Source: Actinomycetota bacterium (lineage in GTDB: Bacteria; Actinomycetota; UBA4738; HRBIN12). From it: 7,794 nt of DNA. Of this stretch, positions 5,648 through 7,794 are shown one piece after another. The notes under the pieces were generated by a model. The model was given only the letters and a program-made list of their open reading frames with translations, searched no databases and was not told the DNA's origin. Position numbers and translations under genes: made by a program. The DNA lies in the NCBI GenBank assembly GCA_004366195.1, contig SIRV01000221.1:1-7794 (forward strand), in the 5' to 3' direction. Each line of letters opens with the position of its first letter. Within the stretch, counting starts at the first letter, position 1.

Positions 5648-7138
5648 TCACGGCAGGCTGCCCGCGCTGTGGCAGTTGATGCACAGCAGGTCCGGGTAGT
5701 CCCCGAGGAGCCGGTCGAACGTGGAGGTGTGCGGGAAGTCGTTCGACGTCGCGTCCCTCGGGTTCCCGTGGCACGCTGTGCACGACGTGGGGTGGTTGTG
5801 GTAGGTGCCGCCGAACTCGGAGGGCACCGCCATGTCGTGGCACCGGCCGCACCAGCGCACCTGGTCGCGGTTGCGGTAGTCCACGCCCCAGCTCCTCACC
5901 GGCTTCTCCCACGAGTGGTTCGGGTGCGCCGACAGGAGCTTGTACCCGTACAGGTACGCGTCCTCGCCCTCGGTGTCGGTGGCCAGCAGGTAGGTGCAGG
6001 TGCCGCCCCCGTTCTGCGCCGTGCAGGCCTTCCACACCTTCTCCGCCGTGTCGTACCACAGGTACCGGATGACGGTCCCCAGGTAGATCGCGGTGTCGTT
6101 CGCCCACGCGTCCACGTCGGGGTCGCCGTCCGCCGTCGTGTCGGCCCCGCCGTTCGGGCTGTTGATCAGGCGCCCGAAGTCACCGTGGGGGGTGTGGCAG
6201 CTGCCGCAGTACAGGCCGCCGGAGAGGTCCGTCGCCGTCCCCGCCCCCGCGGCCTGACGGTTGGCCACCCAGCTCGTGGGGTTCCACCCGCCGTACGCCC
6301 AGCCGAGCTGCGTGATCGGCCCGGCGGCCGGGCTCCCCATAGGGATGTTGGTCGCGCCGATCGCGTGCGCACCGGCAGGGTTCGCGATCTCGTACGCCGA
6401 GCGCATCGAGGTCGGCGCCTCGGCCGTGGGGAAGCCCGGGTCGCGGGCCCCCGTCGGAGCCTGGCCGAAGAGGCTGTGGCACGTCCGGCACGTCGCCGTC
6501 ACGCTCGCCTGCGCGAGCAGCGCGTACTCCTCGGCGTCGTGGACCTTGTGGCACTGCAGGCAGAAGTCGGTGACCGCCGAGTACCCGCCGTGGGGCTGGA
6601 GCCGATCACCGTAGGTCGCGCCGTCGCGGTAGGGCTCCACCGACACCGTCGCCCCGGTGGGCTGGGAGGCCACCTGCAGGAGCGGCTTGTCGAGGCCCTT
6701 CTGGGCACCGACCCACTGGACCCGGAAGTACCACTCGCCGATCAGCACGCCGTCCGCGTCGTAGTCCAGACTGATCGGGCCGCCGGCGACGAACAGCGAC
6801 GCCGCGCCACCCGGCACGATCGCCCCGAGCGCCGTCCGCAGGCTGGTCGCGTTCACATCGAACGGGATCGGCGCCGTGGTCTGACCCGTCTCCGGGTTCG
6901 TGATCGTGAACGTCCCGCTCGCCGGCGGCGAGGTGACCGCGATCACGATCCACTGCACCTCGCTCTGGTACTTCACCGGGTCGCCGAGCTTCGGCGGCGT
7001 CGGCCCCTGCTGCCCGACCTGGCCCGGCGGCGGATCGGCCCAGGCGACGCCACCCATGCCGACGAGCCCGAGGCCCACGAGGGCGAGCACCGTCGCCGCC
7101 GCCATCGGTCTCGCTCTGATGCGCACCTCGTCCGTCAC
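5648..7138 (-). CDS. Exported 6-heme c-type cytochrome with beta-rich N-terminal domain
   Basis: 496 residues from the GTG at 7138 (492 from the GTG at 7126). A signal peptide is clear: basic start, hydrophobic run at about 13-30, cleavage after AWA at 34 before DPPPG. Residues about 60-170 resemble the secreted or phage-structural repeat with a GTFT...GQTTAPI...GGP...VQWVGA pattern (GTFTIT at about 75); I recognise the pattern but cannot name the family securely. CXXCH motifs begin at residues 193, 217, 311, 430, 453 and 486. The first two form a doublet 24 residues apart with CXXCHxxH leading, and the third is also CXXCHTPH. Between the third and fourth lies a long heme-free insert holding C372 and C381, a possible disulfide. 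No anchor at the C-terminus, which ends eight residues after the first cysteine of the last CXXCH region's neighbourhood (SAGSLP). Probably an extracellular or wall-associated electron carrier working with the 11-heme protein; the partner is inferred only from proximity and shared motifs. Confidence 0.92.
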   Translation of the reverse strand: MTDEVRIRARPMAAATVLALVGLGLVGMGGVAWADPPPGQVGQQGPTPPKLGDPVKYQSEVQWIVIAVTSPPASGTFTITNPETGQTTAPIPFDVNATSLRTALGAIVPGGAASLFVAGGPISLDYDADGVLIGEWYFRVQWVGAQKGLDKPLLQVASQPTGATVSVEPYRDGATYGDRLQPHGGYSAVTDFCLQCHKVHDAEEYALLAQASVTATCRTCHSLFGQAPTGARDPGFPTAEAPTSMRSAYEIANPAGAHAIGATNIPMGSPAAGPITQLGWAYGGWNPTSWVANRQAAGAGTATDLSGGLYCGSCHTPHGDFGRLINSPNGGADTTADGDPDVDAWANDTAIYLGTVIRYLWYDTAEKVWKACTAQNGGGTCTYLLATDTEGEDAYLYGYKLLSAHPNHSWEKPVRSWGVDYRNRDQVRWCGRCHDMAVPSEFGGTYHNHPTSCTACHGNPRDATSNDFPHTSTFDRLLGDYPDLLCINCHSAGSLP

Positions 7139-7148
7139 CTCCCTCCTT
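7135..7148 (-). promoter_or_regulatory. overlapping Shine-Dalgarno sequences, two possible starts for the 6-heme gene
   Basis: On the minus strand AAGGAGG (complement of 7142-7148) lies 3 bases before GTG at 7138, which is rather close. The overlapping GGAGGTGA (complement of 7135-7142) lies 8 bases before a second in-frame GTG at 7126 (11 bases from its GGAGG core). The second start would give a cleaner signal peptide beginning MRIRARPMAAA. I keep the longer form as the reported gene, but the choice is close to even. Confidence 0.6.
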
Positions 7149-7253
7149 CACCGTGGCCCCTCGTCCGAGCGGGGGGTCCCGCCCCACGTGGGCTCGCTCA
7201 AATCCCCCTCGCGTCGTCCGATTTTGCCAATCCTCATAGCAACTTCCACGCGC

Positions 7254-7282
7254 AGCATAGGGAGGCCCACGGCTCCGCCGAA
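7254..7282 (-). promoter_or_regulatory. possible promoter of the 6-heme cytochrome gene
   Basis: The minus strand has TATGCT (complement of 7254-7259) preceded after 17 bases by TTCGGC (complement of 7277-7282). The -10 is good, the -35 is poor. It would give a leader of about 110 bases before the GTG, containing a CCCACGTGGG palindrome at 7183-7192. This assignment rests on spacing and hexamer match only. Confidence 0.3.
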
Positions 7283-7513
7283 CCAGTCGGAGGTCCCGGG
7301 ACCGGGGGGTCCTTCGGGGTCCCGACCGCGGCCGCCCCGGTTCGACGCCCGACGGAGCGCTCACGGACCGGACCCCGCTCGGTCTTCGGCCGGAGGGCTC
7401 CCTGGGCCACCGCGCGGACGAAGGACCCGCTCGGACCGACCCGAGGGGCCCGTGGCGCGGTCCGCGCCGCGTCCTACCGTTCCGAGCAGGATGGACCGGG
7501 CGCTTCCCCCGAC

Positions 7514-7551
7514 CCGTCCTCGCCGCGGCGACGAGCCGCGGCGAGGTACGG
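7514..7551. other. long GC-rich hairpin, possible structured RNA or transcript end
   Basis: Bases 7518-7528 (CCTCGCCGCGG) pair perfectly with 7536-7546 around a 7-base loop. With one bulged T at 7547 the stem continues as CCGT (7514-7517) with ACGG (7548-7551), about 15 bp in all. It is outside any credible gene, with no T-tract on either side. It could be a terminator for an unseen small transcript or part of a leader RNA; direction cannot be decided. Confidence 0.45.
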
Positions 7552-7571
7552 CAGGATCGCTGACCGGGGAG

Positions 7572-7627
7572 GACCCTAGGGTCGTGACCCTAGGCGCCTC
7601 CGGGGTGGACGGCCGGGGCCCTAGGGC
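7572..7627. promoter_or_regulatory. cluster of CCTAGG palindromes with TAGGGTC/GACCCTA half-sites
   Basis: GACCCTAGGGTC (7572-7583) is a perfect 12-bp palindrome. It overlaps a second inverted repeat, CCTAGGGTC (7575-7583) and GACCCTAGG (7586-7594), separated by two bases. A third related palindrome, GCCCTAGGGC, is at 7618-7627. Three CCTAGG cores in 53 bp are hard to explain by composition alone, because the TA step is rare in this DNA. The cluster lies about 150-210 bp upstream of the plus-strand start at 7780 and over 430 bp upstream of the minus 6-heme gene, so it more likely serves the former. Confidence 0.5.
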
Positions 7628-7657
7628 TGAGACCCCACGCTTCCCCGGTCCCGGGCC

Positions 7658-7708
7658 CGACCGATATATCGGGTGCGCGCGGGGCGGGATACGGTTGCGC
7701 GACCGATA
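7658..7708. promoter_or_regulatory. CGACCGATA direct repeat and CCGATATATCGG palindrome
   Basis: CGACCGATA occurs at 7658-7666 and 7700-7708, a period of 42 bp (about four helical turns). The first copy runs into the perfect palindrome CCGATATATCGG (7661-7672), one of the few AT-containing runs in the right-hand region. It is 72-122 bp upstream of the strong start at 7780, a usual place for a promoter and operator. A convincing -35/-10 pair was not found. Confidence 0.45.
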
Positions 7709-7764
7709 CACGCGTCCGCTCTCAACCCCTACCGTGACGATCGAGGAACGCGATCAGCACGGGC

Positions 7765-7794
7765 AAGGAGGTCGCGACGATGGCACAGAGAGCG
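7765..7794 (+). CDS. 5' end of an unidentified gene, cut by the window edge (start codon at 7780)
   Basis: AAGGAGGT at 7765-7772 is a nearly perfect Shine-Dalgarno, 7 bases before ATG at 7780-7782. Only five codons are visible (MAQRA), then the window ends. Reported bounds include the ribosome site; the coding part is 7780-7794. Some actinobacterial Lsr2-type nucleoid proteins begin MAQ followed by a basic residue, but five residues do not support an identification. The upstream 210 bp hold several palindromes and direct repeats, so the gene may be tightly controlled. Confidence 0.65.

Larger units (their letters stand above)
7151..7779. other. gene-poor intergenic region of about 630 bp, rich in palindromes
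   Basis: No convincing protein gene is present. The open frames through it, including a 116-codon minus frame at 7361-7711, give Gly/Pro/Arg/Ser-rich translations with no recognisable domain and are best read as GC-driven chance. No tRNA T-loop, RNase P, tmRNA or SRP core sequence was found by eye. From left: a less GC-rich island at about 7200-7260 (likely promoter and leader of the 6-heme gene), a palindrome GGTCCCGGGACC at 7292-7303, a near-palindrome GGCGCGG-T-CCGCGCC at 7454-7468, a long hairpin at 7514-7551, CCCTAGGG-type palindromes at 7572-7627, and repeats at 7658-7708. The region probably carries divergent control elements for the 6-heme gene and the gene starting at 7780, and may hide a structured RNA. 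Confidence 0.5.

Noticed and set aside
5648..7138. Octaheme or pentaheme nitrite reductase (NrfA-like)
   Set aside because: No CXXCK catalytic heme site and no NrfA-type motif spacing is seen in either cytochrome.
7138..7247. c-di-GMP (GEMM) riboswitch, considered because such elements can precede multiheme cytochrome genes
   Set aside because: The leader lacks the conserved core I would expect; only a GGCAAA fragment resembles it.
7340..7360. GGTTCGA string suggesting a tRNA T-arm
   Set aside because: Flanking bases do not form the 5-bp T-stem and no acceptor or anticodon stem surrounds it.
5669..7579. 636-codon plus frame antisense to the 6-heme gene
   Set aside because: Antisense shadow with Arg/Val/Gly-rich low-complexity translation; it extends into non-coding DNA.
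7361..7711. 116-codon open frame on the minus strand in the right-hand intergenic region
   Set aside because: The translation is Gly/Pro/Arg/Ser-rich with no domain, overlaps the palindrome cluster, and has no good ribosome site; long chance frames are expected at this GC content.

Overview
This window looks like chromosomal DNA of a high-GC, monoderm, Actinomycetota-like bacterium. The basis is the strong G/C bias at third codon positions, GTG starts with strong Shine-Dalgarno sequences, and a HemQ/ChdC-type coproheme decarboxylase that carries the distal histidine I associate with the actinobacterial clade. No insertion sequence, integrase, tRNA, rRNA or CRISPR array is visible. The lineage call is an inference from these few genes.

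Layout, left to right. (1) 1-149: a short gene-free end with a palindrome and an inverted repeat. (2) 150-1235, minus: a leucine/valine-type amino-acid dehydrogenase with a hairpin over its stop codon. (3) 1236-1321: a divergent promoter region with a perfect 10-bp inverted repeat. (4) 1322-3763, plus: a large exported protein with three beta-sandwich modules (FlgD-like Ig, fibronectin III, ZU5-like) followed by a cytochrome part with 11 CXXCH heme sites. (5) 3776-4447 and 4511-5557, both minus: hemQ (coproheme decarboxylase) and hemE (uroporphyrinogen decarboxylase), a two-gene heme unit read hemE to hemQ and convergent with the cytochrome gene. (6) 5566-5605: a very stable hairpin, probably the terminator of the next gene, almost touching a putative hemE promoter. 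(7) 5648-7138, minus: a second exported multiheme cytochrome with 6 CXXCH sites and an unrelated beta-rich N-terminal domain. (8) 7139-7779: a gene-poor stretch of about 640 bp dense in palindromes. (9) 7780 to the end, plus: the first five codons of a gene with an almost ideal Shine-Dalgarno.

How they may work together. Two exported c-type cytochromes with 17 predicted heme sites flank two genes of the coproporphyrin-dependent heme pathway, so heme consumption and heme supply are encoded side by side. The two cytochromes share a junction motif (PHGGYS, then a CXXCHxxH site) but have different non-heme front ends, which suggests a modular extracellular or cell-wall electron-transfer pair. Neither has a visible C-terminal membrane anchor or sorting signal, and the cytochrome c maturation machinery is not in the window. 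A TAGGGTC/GACCCTA inverted half-site pair occurs upstream of the 11-heme gene and again in the right-hand intergenic region, with half-site spacing differing by exactly 10 bp, so a common DNA-binding protein is possible. The most interesting content is the cytochrome pair and these putative shared operators; the amino-acid dehydrogenase may be an unrelated neighbour.
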